Shown piece after piece: positions 22,620-32,602 of a stretch of DNA of 50,996 nucleotides. The notes beneath the pieces are model-generated. The model made no database searches. It saw only the letters and a program-made list of their open reading frames with translations, and had not been told where the DNA came from. Numbering within the stretch: position 1 is the stretch's first letter; the number at the start of each line of letters is the position of its first letter. This DNA is from Lingula anatina (taxonomy: Eukaryota; Brachiopoda; Lingulata; Lingulida; Lingulidae), in NCBI RefSeq assembly GCF_001039355.2, contig NW_019773730.1, positions 4,712-55,707 on the forward strand, in the 5' to 3' direction. The position numbers and the translations under genes were made by a program.

Positions 22620-22844
22620 AAAATATATTCTAAAAAAAATTTTCAAGAATTGCATTAGAATTGAATCTTTGGATGTATTTGGCAAAATTATAAAATTATT
22701 CAAGGGTTGACAATGCCCAGAAAATAAAGGCCTTGAGGCTCTCGCTGATCTCAGTCTTGTCACTTTATACATGTACATTATAATATAAAACTGTTCAATC
22801 GGTTTTGGTAAAAGGTGGTGGATCATGTGGTCACATGGTTTCAA
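22620..22844 (-). pseudogene. Third LINE remnant, extreme C-terminus, - strand
   Basis: The - strand reads MIHHLLPKPIEQFYIIMYMY, then KVTRLRSARASRPLF and NNFIILP. It lines up by eye with IHHLLPEINESSYTLHRVYK, KLRTVRSSKTFIPWAL and SNF at the end of the LINE at 13640-13790. Opposite orientation to the other two copies. Confidence 0.6.
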
Positions 22845-22973
22845 AGAACTGATGTAAAAAAATCACACTAATATTCCCCACTTGGAATTAGAATTTTGAC
22901 TAGCTAATTTACTACAGTATAGTGCTAAACCGTACCAAATGGCACTGTTCGCTCTCTAAAATACCAAAAATTT

Positions 22974-23069
22974 TAAGCAGGCCCAGAACCCCACGCCAAC
23001 TAGAGGGGGGGGGGCGGCTTTGCATCCGCGGACCCCTCCCCCCTTCAAATAATCCTGGATCCGCCCCTG
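22974..23069. mobile_element. MITE end or remnant (GGATCCGCCCCTG-type)
   Basis: The right edge reads ggatccgcccctg, so on the - strand the element starts caggggcggatccagg. That is a terminal sequence I recall from small Harbinger-like or similar MITEs in many invertebrates. A ggggggggg/ccctcccccc pair lies inside. The left edge is uncertain. Confidence 0.45.
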
Positions 23070-23194
23070 TTATACTGCTAAAATTACTAACATACCTGAT
23101 CTCTCCACTCGTGCATGAAGGGGAGGGGTGTATCACTCAATTCCTCCTCTGAAAGGCTAAAAAATTCATTCCTTATAATCATATTCATTGACAA

Positions 23195-23760
23195 CCCAGC
23201 GGGCAAATCAACATTGAATCAATGTTGAATCAACGTTGATGATCAACGTTAAAACTATGTTGATATGACGTTGACTATGAAAGTTAACTCAACGTTGAAC
23301 CATCAAGGTTGAATCAACCTTGAGGTCTCAATGTTGAATCGGTCGACGTTGAAACTATGTTGATCTGACGTTGACTATGAAAGTTGAATCAACGTTGAAC
23401 CATCAAGGTTGAATCAACCTTGAGGTATCAATGTTGAATCAACCTTAACGGTCAACGTTGAAACTATGTTGATATGACGTTGACTATGAAAGTTGACTCA
23501 ACGTTGAACCATCAAGGTTGAATCAACCTTGAGGTATCAATGTTGAATCAACATTGACAGTCAACATTGAAACTATGTTGACATGACGTTGACTATGAAA
23601 GTTGAATCTACGTTGAACCATCAAGGTTGAATCAACCTTGAACCATCAAGGTTGAAACAACCTTGAGGTATCAATGCTGAATCAACATTGATACCTCAAT
23701 GTTGAATCAATGTTGAAATAAAGTTGAATTTGCAAATTGAATTAACGTTGATATATCAAT
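23195..23760. repeat. TCAACGTTGA palindromic minisatellite, about 109-bp period
   Basis: The aaactatgttgatatgacgt block recurs at 23252, 23352, 23461 and 23570 (periods 100, 109, 109). Each unit is itself made of short self-complementary words such as TCAACGTTGA, TCAAGGTTGAATCAACCTTGA and ATCAATGTTGAT, so each strand can fold into many small hairpins. The last part is degenerate. Confidence 0.95.
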
Positions 23761-23859
23761 TAGGCTATCAAGATATAATATTTGATTGAAATTTGCCTGA
23801 TGGCTGAAGGTGTTCTCCAAGATATCAAGCATTTCTTGAAATAAAAAGACTCAGATCTG

Positions 23860-23950
23860 AAAAGGGGGGGAAATTAGGAAAATTACCTACAAAAAAAGGT
23901 AATTTCGGAAGAAAAGGGGGGGGTCCAGACCCCGGGACCGGCCCCTGTAT
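23860..23950. mobile_element. G/C-tract repeat remnant ending in ggaccggcccctg
   Basis: Contains ggggggg runs, an inverted pair around aggtaat (attacctac...aaaaggtaat), and the edge ccccgggaccggcccctg. This resembles the MITE-like edge at 23069. Probably a related non-autonomous element. Confidence 0.35.
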
Positions 23951-24185
23951 CCACCTATGGGTTGTCAGATTCTTTTTAAACTTCCCAGTTTGATGCTCAG
24001 TGTTACGGACCAAAACAGCCCAAACATAAAAAAAACAAACAACAACTAACTTAACTATGAATATAATATATTACAAACAATGAACATACACTACATAAAC
24101 TAACTACATGTAATACTATCATGTTGCATTAACTTTAACATTTGTCAAATACAGTTAAATTCTAACAGATTCGTAGACAGTTAAG

Positions 24186-24389
24186 TTTTGAAGACGCAAT
24201 GTCAAAGTTTTACGAGTCCTTTTCTGTTAAACGTTCCTCCTGATAGTGTGTTGTTTTGAAGACGCAATGTCACCGTTTTCCATGTCCTTATCTGTTGAAC
24301 GATCCTCCTGATAGTGTGGGGTTTTGAAGACGCAATGTCACCGTTTTCCATGTCCTTATCTGTTGAACGATCCTCCTGATAGTGTGGCC
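24186..24389. repeat. 68-bp tandem repeat, three copies
   Basis: Copies start at 24186, 24254 and 24322 with a ttttgaagacgcaatgtca head and a cctcctgatagtgtg tail. The second and third are nearly identical and the first has several changes. Confidence 0.95.
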
Positions 24390-24695
24390 TCACAAAGTAC
24401 TGTTAATAAAGTACAGTTTTTGTACTGTAAAAGTGTTACACACCGTCCACACTCACGTGTTGCATCAGTTCATGTTATCCGGAGTCTCGCACTTAATAAC
24501 AGTCCCGCACTTCATTTACATTATACAAGTATGCAGGCACATACGGTAATTACTCATAAAAATTAAACAACAAATTAGCTTTACTAAAATAATTATAACG
24601 TCACATCAGGTAGTTAAGATAATTTTAAGAATACAAAAACAAAGGGTCACCAGTCTAATTTTTTTCTCACAGCTAACTTAAATTTCCAGAAAAAC
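24390..24695. other. Non-coding sequence before the gap
   Basis: AT-rich, with no exon-like reading frame for the missing ZnT1 N-terminus (no HxxxD TM2 motif seen). Confidence 0.4.
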
Positions 24696-24823
24696 NNNNN
24701 NNNNNNNNNNNNNNNNNNNNNNNNNNNNNNNNNNNNNNNNNNNNNNNNNNNNNNNNNNNNNNNNNNNNNNNNNNNNNNNNNNNNNNNNNNNNNNNNNNNN
24801 NNNNNNNNNNNNNNNNNNNNNNN
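24696..24823. other. Assembly gap (128 N)
   Basis: Run of unknown bases 14 bp upstream of the first visible ZnT1 exon. Confidence 1.
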
Positions 24824-24837
24824 TTTTCTTTTTACAG

Positions 24838-25069
24838 ATAGCCAGAAAGTCGTCAAAGAAAAATACATTTGGCTGGGCCCGGGCTGAAGTGCTGGGTGCC
24901 CTCTTCAATGCAGTCTTTCTTGTAGCCTTGTGCTTTTCCATTTTTGTGGAAGCATTGCAAAGGTTGATAGAAAATGAAAAAATTGAAGACCCCAAATTGA
25001 TGTTAATAGTCGGAGGATTGGGACTTCTTATTAATATCGTTGGACTTTTCTTGTTCCGAGGAGGTCACG
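24838..25069 (+). CDS. ZnT1 exon: TM3-TM4
   Basis: Opens IARKSSKKNTFGWARAEVLG after a poly-T/TTTACAG acceptor, then two hydrophobic helices (FNAVFLVALCFSIFV; LMLIVGGLGLLINIVGLFLF). Ends in phase 1 inside a Gly codon. It is the most upstream ZnT1 exon visible. Confidence 0.92.
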
Positions 25070-28000
25070 GTAAGACTTGAATAGCAGATTTGTTATTCGG
25101 TTATCCGAAGTTTGCTTATAAGTTAATGTCTACTTTAAATTAGTTTTTTGTCATGAGTCTATAGTGACTGTCTTAATTATAAGTTCAGCAATTTGACATC
25201 ATTAGATATGTTTGGTAATATACTAATTGCTATTAATTATCTAATTAATGCAGTGCACATGTACACACATGCAGACTCACTAGTTTACGAAGCCTGTCAG
25301 TATTCACATTGTGGACAGACTATAATGACATGCCAAGCATATCAGTGACTGTTTAGAGGTCACACTATTACAGCAATGCAATGGTTTATATAAGAGAACT
25401 ATTTGGGGACCCATTCCTATTACTATTAAATATCACAGTGAGTAAATGTAGCACAGTGAATGTTTGACTGATGGTTTTCTGCCTGCTGCTAAGTGATTTA
25501 GAACTATGACATTGGACTAGGTTGCCAATGAATATATCATATTGCCCCTCTACATCTGAAACAGAAGTCTTAGAATTGATTTTTTCCTCTTTTACACTAA
25601 TCAGATCATTTTCAGTATATATATGTTTTATTAAATTATATTTATTAGTAAATCTTAAAGCTAAATGACTACTTTAAGACCATTTGATCAAAGACATCTA
25701 ACACCTGTATCATATAACACCTGCATTACAAATTATGCAAGTCTGCTAAAGGTCATCAATTTTTCCTCCGACTGGTTCCTATTCGAGGCACATTATTGTT
25801 TGCATTTTTATTGGTCACGGCTTTTAAATGTTTGCTGTCTACATATATAGTGCAGATTATACACAGCTCTGCTGCAAATATAAATGATACATCTTCTCCT
25901 AACAATTCTGTGTGCATGTTTCCCACTGACATGCATGTACCCTCCCACACACACAAATGCAGGTGCGTGCACACACACACATAAACACACACTCAAAGAG
26001 GGAGATTGCATTGCAATTAATTATTGTGGGATCATTTCATTTTCTGATTGTTGAATTCAAAGTAAAATGCAGTTATTAATTATTAACACTCAGAGATAAA
26101 AGATGAACACGAAATGATCCAGTGTGTTTGAGTGCAGAGCAGCAGCTGTGTATGGATTAGAAAGAGAATGCCACCCATGCAGTTTCTGTAGTAATCAATC
26201 AAAATGGCCAGATAGATTAACTGATCTATTTTAGAGGACAAGAGAGACATTAACTGTGTGTGTAAATGTTGAAGCTTTTAAAAACGTCTACTCCAAGCAC
26301 TATGTCTAATTGGCAGACTACCAACAGGTTAATATTCACTGTGAATGGTGAGATTGTATCTGATTCAGCAATTTCCTCTTCCCTCCAAACATTTTTTCAA
26401 AAATTACCATTTTGAGGGTTATAAAGTCAACAATTTGGGTAATGTGAAAGTGACTGTAATCCATCGTTTCTCTATTCATTAGCTTCTGTATATAAATGAA
26501 AAAATGGTAAGCCAATCATCTGATGGCTGGCAGTCCATCATGATAATGAGAATGAGATTAAATCTAGGGGTCATAACCAGAATTTAATATTTCTGTTCAT
26601 ATTGATTACTATCTAAAAACTTGATGTAATCCACTGGAGATGTGTTTTGTAATATGTGTCCCAATGTTTCTTCTAGGTTGATAAATGCTGATTCATTGTC
26701 ATAGATTTTAATTAATTGTCATGGTCAACACATTGTCCTTTAACGGATCTCCCTGTCTACCCAAAAAGACCACTAGTCACAGCCCATGTCATCAAGATGG
26801 ACTGTCAGCCATTGCACTATTGTTTTTTATTATTTTTTTTTCCATCTATAAAATGAACTGTGCCTCCAATCTAACTACATACCTAACGGTTCCTTTTCCT
26901 CACCTGTTTCTATGTCAGGTTACTCTTGGAATCATCTCAGTTGAATGTCTTTGTGTTATTATTGCAGGACACTCACATGGAGGTGGTGGAGAGGAGGATA
27001 GTAGTGAAGACAGTGATGTGACAGAGCCCCTGAACTCGGACGTCCCCCTGGAGGTGGTGTCCGTAGAAGATGGGAAAGCTACGGAAGGCGCAGATGGCAC
27101 ACCCAACTCTAATGAGATAAAAGCAGGCCAAACAGAGGGCAGGGATCATGGCCACGCGCATAAAAGAGGGCATGGGCACTCGCATGGAGGCAAAAAAGCT
27201 AGTAAGTATTATAGTCTATTATAGAAGCAGTTGATATTTGTGCTTCAGGTCACGTTACGTATGATTATGCATCGTCTCTGAGAATTGGCTACATGTGGTG
27301 TGCGTTAATAAAAAAAAAAACTTTAAACTAAGAAGTCAATCAGAATCTGCAAAATATTGCAGGAGATATGTATAGTTCATTTTTGCTTATTTTTTAGGTT
27401 CTGCTGCTCAACTCAACATGCGAGGTGTATTCCTCCATGTGTTGGGGGATGCCCTGGGATCTGTGATTGTTATCATAAGTGCACTTGTCATCTGGTTTGT
27501 TGAAGATGAGTCTTGGAAGTACAAAGTTGACCCAGCAATGAGGTAAAAAAAAAAAAAAAGACTCCAGAGTCTCTGAGAGAGAGAGAGTGAGAGTGAGTCT
27601 CTCTCTCTCATGTACTGATCATGTATTTTGGTTCAGACAACTTAACTGATTTGATGATGTATCATACATCTTTCATGCTCTTATGCACTGTTCATTTGTA
27701 TTGAAACCAATGTACACTGATAACTGTTATTAACTCCTGCTTTATATTTCCAGTATCTTGCTGGTGTGCATTATCCTGTCAACCACTATACCTCTGTGTA
27801 AGTATTCAGAAACTAATGGAAATTGAGACAAGTTTCATTGAGTCTGTAAATAATATCGCAGAGAATTTATGAAAATCAGAATCTTACTTTTTTGGAATGT
27901 TGTTGAGGGTTTTGGCAGAAATGGATATAGGAATTGCCTTGTAATTCAGAATGCTAAGTATTGAATGACAGCATTTTGTGTTTAAGTTGGATTAAAGTGG

Positions 28001-29247
28001 ATATGTTCTTGCAAGTTAGAAGCAATTTGAGGCGTCTTCTTTATGTGCTTATAAATGTGTACTTATTAATGGTTATTATCAATTCTAAGATAAGGCTACT
28101 AATGACTGGCAGTGGGCTGTTGGCTGTCATTTACCAGTACATTAATTTTCTAAATCTTTTTTTCAGTAAAAGAATCTGCTTTGATTTTACTGCAAACTGC
28201 CCCAACGCATATAAGGATACAGGATATCCAGGAGAAACTTATTAAAAATGTGAGTATATATATCGCGATAATTCATGATCCCTAGAGTCAGCTGTGTGAA
28301 TTTAGTGCCATCACTTAGTGCAGATTAAGCACTTGCTGATGGTGCACCATGTTGTACACATTGATATCATATATCATGCCAGTTTCTGCTGTTGGCAGCT
28401 TCAGATTATGATCTTAACTGCAATGCCCCGTTACTGAAAAACTGCGATTACTCAAAAAAATAATAAAAATAAAAAAAAAGTGGTGATCCCTAAGAAAAGG
28501 GGAGAAATGGCCAGGAGGGCTAACCTTGAATCCACGTATGTTTCAGGTTCCTGGTGTACTAGCAATCCATGAATTCCACGTGTGGCAGTTAACTGGGAAC
28601 AGGATCATTGCTACAGGGCACATTCAATGCCTGAACCTCAGTGAATACAAACGTATTGCAGAGGATGTCAAACAGTTCTTCCATAATGAGGGAATACACT
28701 CCACAACTATTCAGCCTGAGTTTTTGGAGGTGGGTATGCAATTTGGAGTAAATTAAAGATGGCATGAAAAAGTAAATTGATTTGCCTTTGAGAGTCCTGG
28801 CCATGTTTCTTTCTTTCAGAAGAGACAAAGAAAACCATGAACAAAAGATTTTGGTTTTTATATTTAATATTAAAAAGAAATAGTTTGCTGTAGAGATTTA
28901 AATATGGAACGAAAGGAAAAACTTTTATTATGGTGAAGTTTAAATCAATCAGTATATTGAAATGGAATCATTCATGATTTTAGACTGGGAATGATGGAGA
29001 TGTGATGGCCAATGGAAGGGCGTGCGCACTGGAGTGTGGCCCAGGAAAACCTTGCTTTCCTAACACCTGCTGTGCCAGGAAAGAAAATAACACCACTGGC
29101 AGTAGGGACCCAAGCCAAAGCCCGGACATATCAGATACAAGGAATGGAACACCTGCAGTTTCCCCAAAAGTGGACCACTTGGATGTGGGTCACGTTGGAC
29201 CCCAAACAGGCGATAATATCAGTGGGGATGTCAACACAAAGCTTTGA
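24838..29247 (+). CDS. SLC30A1: Zinc exporter ZnT1-like (SLC30A1 family), first exon missing
   Basis: Seven exons (24838-25069, 26968-27201, 27398-27542, 27754-27797, 28167-28249, 28547-28729, 28984-29247) join in frame to about 394 codons and a TGA. They encode, in order: the NTFGWARAEVLGALFNAVFL motif with TM3 and TM4; a His-rich cytosolic loop (HGHAHKRGHGHSHGG); TM5 with HVLGDALGSV, whose H and D form half of the intramembrane zinc site; TM6; and a cytosolic domain with HEFHVWQLTGNRIIATGHI and TIQPEF. The tail is Cys-rich. SLC30A1 proteins export zinc from the cytosol by H+ exchange at the plasma membrane. NTFGW, the long His loop and QPEF plus Cys-rich tail favour ZnT1 over ZnT10. TM1-TM2 (the other HxxxD half-site) are not in the window and may lie in or beyond the N gap. 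The TPR gene upstream is on the same strand but unrelated. Confidence 0.92.
25940..25990. repeat. (CA)n microsatellite in ZnT1 intron
   Basis: Interrupted CA runs (cccacacacac ... gcacacacacac). Confidence 0.85.
26968..27201 (+). CDS. ZnT1 exon: His-rich cytosolic loop
   Basis: Encodes GHSHGGGGEEDSSEDS, an acidic middle part, and DHGHAHKRGHGHSHGGKKA. In this family the loop between TM4 and TM5 is thought to sense or deliver zinc. The preceding intron is 1.9 kb. Confidence 0.92.
27398..27542 (+). CDS. ZnT1 exon: TM5
   Basis: LNMRGVFLHVLGDALGSVIV contains the HxxxD zinc-coordinating pair. WFVEDESWKYKVDPAMR leads to the next helix. The donor GTAAAA sits in a poly-A run. Confidence 0.92.
27754..27797 (+). 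CDS. ZnT1 exon: TM6
   Basis: A 44-bp exon encoding SILLVCIILSTTIPL. Its split codons (AG|T, T|TA) match both neighbours. Confidence 0.88.
28167..28249 (+). CDS. ZnT1 exon: start of cytosolic C-terminal domain
   Basis: KESALILLQTAPTHIRIQDI and QEKLIKN; the LLQ.(T/A)P segment is a family hallmark after TM6. Confidence 0.9.
28547..28729 (+). CDS. ZnT1 exon: core of cytosolic domain
   Basis: VPGVLAIHEFHVWQLTGNRI and ATGHIQCLNLSEYKRIAEDV, ending TIQPEFLE. This is the ferredoxin-like alpha/beta domain that dimerises in CDF transporters. Confidence 0.93.
28984..29247 (+). CDS. ZnT1 last exon: Cys-rich tail and stop
   Basis: Contains CALECGPGKPCFPNTCCARK, a cluster of six Cys of the kind seen at the ZnT1 C-terminus. 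A Ser/Pro/Asp-rich variable tail ends NTKL and TGA at 29245-29247. Confidence 0.88.
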   Translation, partial: TGNDGDVMANGRACALECGPGKPCFPNTCCARKENNTTGSRDPSQSPDISDTRNGTPAVSPKVDHLDVGHVGPQTGDNISGDVNTKL

Positions 29248-30451
29248 TACCATGGAGAAGACTTGGAACCTTTTTTTTTTTTCTAGCTTGTATTGAAGGT
29301 ATATTTTATTGGAGCAGTCTCACTGCAGGTGACGAATATATTTGAGAACCACTGTGACACTTCATAGAGATTGAATGGAAGATGGCTGTTTGTTTTCTGT
29401 GTGAAGTTGCATTGCTCTCTGTGAACAGTGGGTTACAAGGGTTTTGGCTCGGTGGTACCTGTAATGACTTTTCTGCAGGGCAGATGAGTAGTGAAGTCTC
29501 GGAGACTGATTTGTATGTATTATTTAATTTATTTTCATTTTCATCTTATCTCTTTATCTCTGTTAGTAAGAAACCAAAGCATGAGCAGTGCGTTGTTTTT
29601 TTCTCTCCACTGGCAGAAGAGCGTGGATGTGTTGGAAGATTTCAAGCAAGTCTGCAAGTACACTGCATTCCCCTTAGCATTGAGTTTGATTTTTAGCAAG
29701 AGCAAGGTTCCTGTACTGCATTGGCTATCTAAAACACTGGTCTTAATACCATGACCAACCTTGATAGTTTGCACAGTAAGGTAACTGTTGTTTGTTGTAT
29801 CATGAAGTATTTTTGAAAATGTAATAACAGCAACAACTTCATCTGGGATCAATAAGATTAATCAGGTTTAAATTGAGGACAGTATTGGCTATAATGTTTA
29901 ATAGCATGACATACATTTAAGTGTGTTTGGTGTTCAGTGCTTCAAACTTTATCTTCATCAAATGTGAGGAGCTTTTTTTTTTTTAATCCAGAAACTTCTT
30001 TAATTTACATATGAAGAGAGCAGAGGCATATTATCATATGCAGAATTCATTGTGTTGCCACATTGCTATACTGAATATATGCCTAGTGAGATTTCTGTGA
30101 AATCTAATTTTTAGCCTGTTATATTTATAATACAAATCCTAAACAGGGTGATAGTAGAAAATTTGAGGATGACTTTACATTGTAAATATCACTGAGAATG
30201 TAAATATCCAACATTCTGAGTTGTAAACAATAGTTACTTATTAAATGTTTTTATTGTTTAAATAACTCTGCCACCACTTCAGTAACCATTTGCTTGACCC
30301 AGATTCGCCCTAATTTCCAGAGGTTACTGTAAGCTCACCTGTACATTATCTGCATGCCGCTTTTGCTTCCAGTAAATGAATGAAGATAATATGGATTTTC
30401 CAGTGGCCTCAGATAAGGTTGGACAAGGTGTGCTATTGCTGTGGCAATAAA
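29248..30451 (+). other. ZnT1 probable 3' UTR
   Basis: Follows the stop codon without further coding potential. The first canonical AATAAA on the + strand noticed is at 30446-30451 (another is at 31974-31979). The true end is unknown. Confidence 0.45.
30446..30451 (+). terminator. Candidate ZnT1 polyadenylation signal AATAAA
   Basis: Canonical hexamer about 1.2 kb after the stop. Downstream GT-rich sequence (ttttgtgtc) is within about 20 bp. Confidence 0.35.
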
Positions 30452-32525
30452 AACCAGCATTTTGTGTCAAATAGGAACACCTAACTTTTCTAGCCTTCTG
30501 TGTGATTTTTAGACAACAAATTTCATTGCTTTCTTGATAACTTTTATGTATTCCTTAGGACATAGAGATTATGCATTTGGATCAGTCAAAAAAGAATACA
30601 GCAGTAGCACACCCTGTGCACCGAAAGTTTCAGAGGTTATTGGAAATTTCACCTGTGTATTATCAGCATGGTCCTGCCATTTTAAATATTTTTTAGCTTA
30701 GGGTGTCTTTGCCTAGCTATACCTTAGAAATTGCATTTGTTTAAATATATATTATATTGTTCTTTTTTTTTCACATGTCATTGTAGTCAAAAATTTAATA
30801 TTGGCTGTTGAACTCTTAAATATGATTTTTTTTTTTTTTTTTTATTGTTGTTGTTGTTGTTGAACTGTGAAGTAATGCGAATATATTATGATTGCTTTAG
30901 CCAACGTCTCGGATGAGATTTAGATATGGTCCTAGCAAGAGGTAGTGTCTATTTTAGTATAATACGTATTACAAGAGCTCTTATTTCTAGTCTAGTACAA
31001 CATCATATTCTGTATTTTGCTGGATTAATCTGTTGTAGCACCTTGATGACAGCTATTACTTGTAGTAAATATTTTCAATTTTCTGCACAAAGTAGGGAAC
31101 TGAACTATTTTACCCAGAAACAAAATACCAGCTAGTCTGATTTTATATTATTACTGATCTTACTTCATTGGAAATATTGTTTTTATTATATTTTATGATT
31201 CTGTTGAGTTGTGTAATGTAAGATAATTTACTATATATATTACACAGAAAAATTAAAAACTATTTATATGAAGGATATTTGGGAGTTCTTTTTATCGTAA
31301 AGGAAGATTACAAAAGTTATCATTTCAAACAATTGATAACATTTAAATGCGGGGCATCTTCAATCATCTAAACTCTTGGTTAAGTATGTTGAATGTTTCA
31401 CCAAAAAATTGTTTGCTCCATTTTGATTAGCAGACGTTGAAATTTTACCGATCCGAGTCCACTTCATACGCCAGGGTATGTGATCTGTGACAACCTCAAG
31501 CCGTGTCTTATATTTTTGGTTGATATGTACATCAAAAATGATCAAGTCATTTAAGAAATATTTGGACTTGATGTCATAATTGCATTCACGGTTATTCTCA
31601 TCTATTTATCAGTATGTGCCCCTTTTCTCTTATCGTTCCAAACATGATATATAACATTCGTATTTTGTCAAGTTTTTTTCCCGTCCTTTCATTATCAACC
31701 GAGTATCTGTCAATGATACATCTACGCGGGTGTTATGAAACGCTTAGGTGGTGAACATTTGCTAATTAATTGTGCATTTATCGATTGTCAGCCTTTGTTT
31801 CACTAACAACAGATGGCAGCTTACGGAAGTTCCCGTTAATATATAAGGCCTAAGAACGAAGATTCAGAATATAAGCATATCCTTGTGTTTCTGAATAGGC
31901 CTCTTTGCCCACAATCACTATCACCACCATCCAATTCTTTAAAAAAGTGTTTAACAAAATGATTGCGTGTGCAAATAAACATTGTATTTTCCCAACGTTA
32001 TGATGAGGGGTTATTTTCAATAAATTAAATATTTATCCACATGTGGGTTTTGTGCCATTAGTAGTCGCTTCTTAGTAAAGAAATGTATATGCTGGTTTTT
32101 TACGTGGATGAATGTAATCACAAAGTTTTATGAACCTAGATCCTACAATCAGTGTCTATATAGTTCATTGTATTAACGAACATGCATTATACATCTCCGT
32201 GGATGTCGTCGTAAGCACACTGCCAGTGTTGAGATTCCTGTTTAAATTGACTGTGCTCGTACATAGCTTTGTGTAGAGTCTAAACGATTCCTTGTAAGAC
32301 ATAAAACATTTTAGCCTGTATGAAATTCTTGCAAGTATTGTTAAGTCGAATACAATAAAATTTGATTCAAGTAAGTTTTCCTATTTCATACAGTGGAATC
32401 AGATTCCATGAGAGAATAAAACTTAAGGTTGTATTTGTAACAAGAGAATCCCTGGGGTCTCCGAACAGTCAGCAATTTTGAGTCAATTCAGTCAATCGCA
32501 TACGGACCTTTTCTTCCTTGTCAGA
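30452..32525. other. Intergenic region between convergent genes
   Basis: Poly-T (30824-30843) with a (TTG)n run at about 30845, otherwise AT-rich and non-coding. The thrombospondin-repeat gene ends at 32526 on the opposite strand; its 3' UTR must lie here, but no convincing AATAAA on the - strand was seen. Confidence 0.5.
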
Positions 32526-32602
32526 TTAGCCATAGCAAATCAATTTACCAATAGTCAGAACACCTCTTTCTTGCACATGATGAGCTGGCTGGTATGAACT
32601 TC
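32526..32602 (-). CDS. C-terminal module exon C, last exon with stop
   Basis: A 77-bp exon after a CTTTTACAG acceptor. It completes the split Gly, then reads SSYQPAHHVQERGVLTIGKL and ICYG with TAA (32526-32528). GKL.CYG is the usual end of this module, which supports splicing over read-through of exon B. Confidence 0.85.

Noticed and set aside
22100-24660. CRISPR-like reading of the regularly repeated minisatellite and 68-bp repeats
   Set aside because: This is animal DNA, the units are contiguous without unique spacers, and no cas genes are present.
24678-24995. Open frames spanning the N gap
   Set aside because: They exist only because unknown bases are read as non-stop codons.
26721-26967. 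Open frame running into the His-rich ZnT1 exon from upstream
   Set aside because: The upstream part has no family resemblance, and an ATTGCAG acceptor at 26961-26967 joins exactly in phase to the previous exon's split Gly codon.
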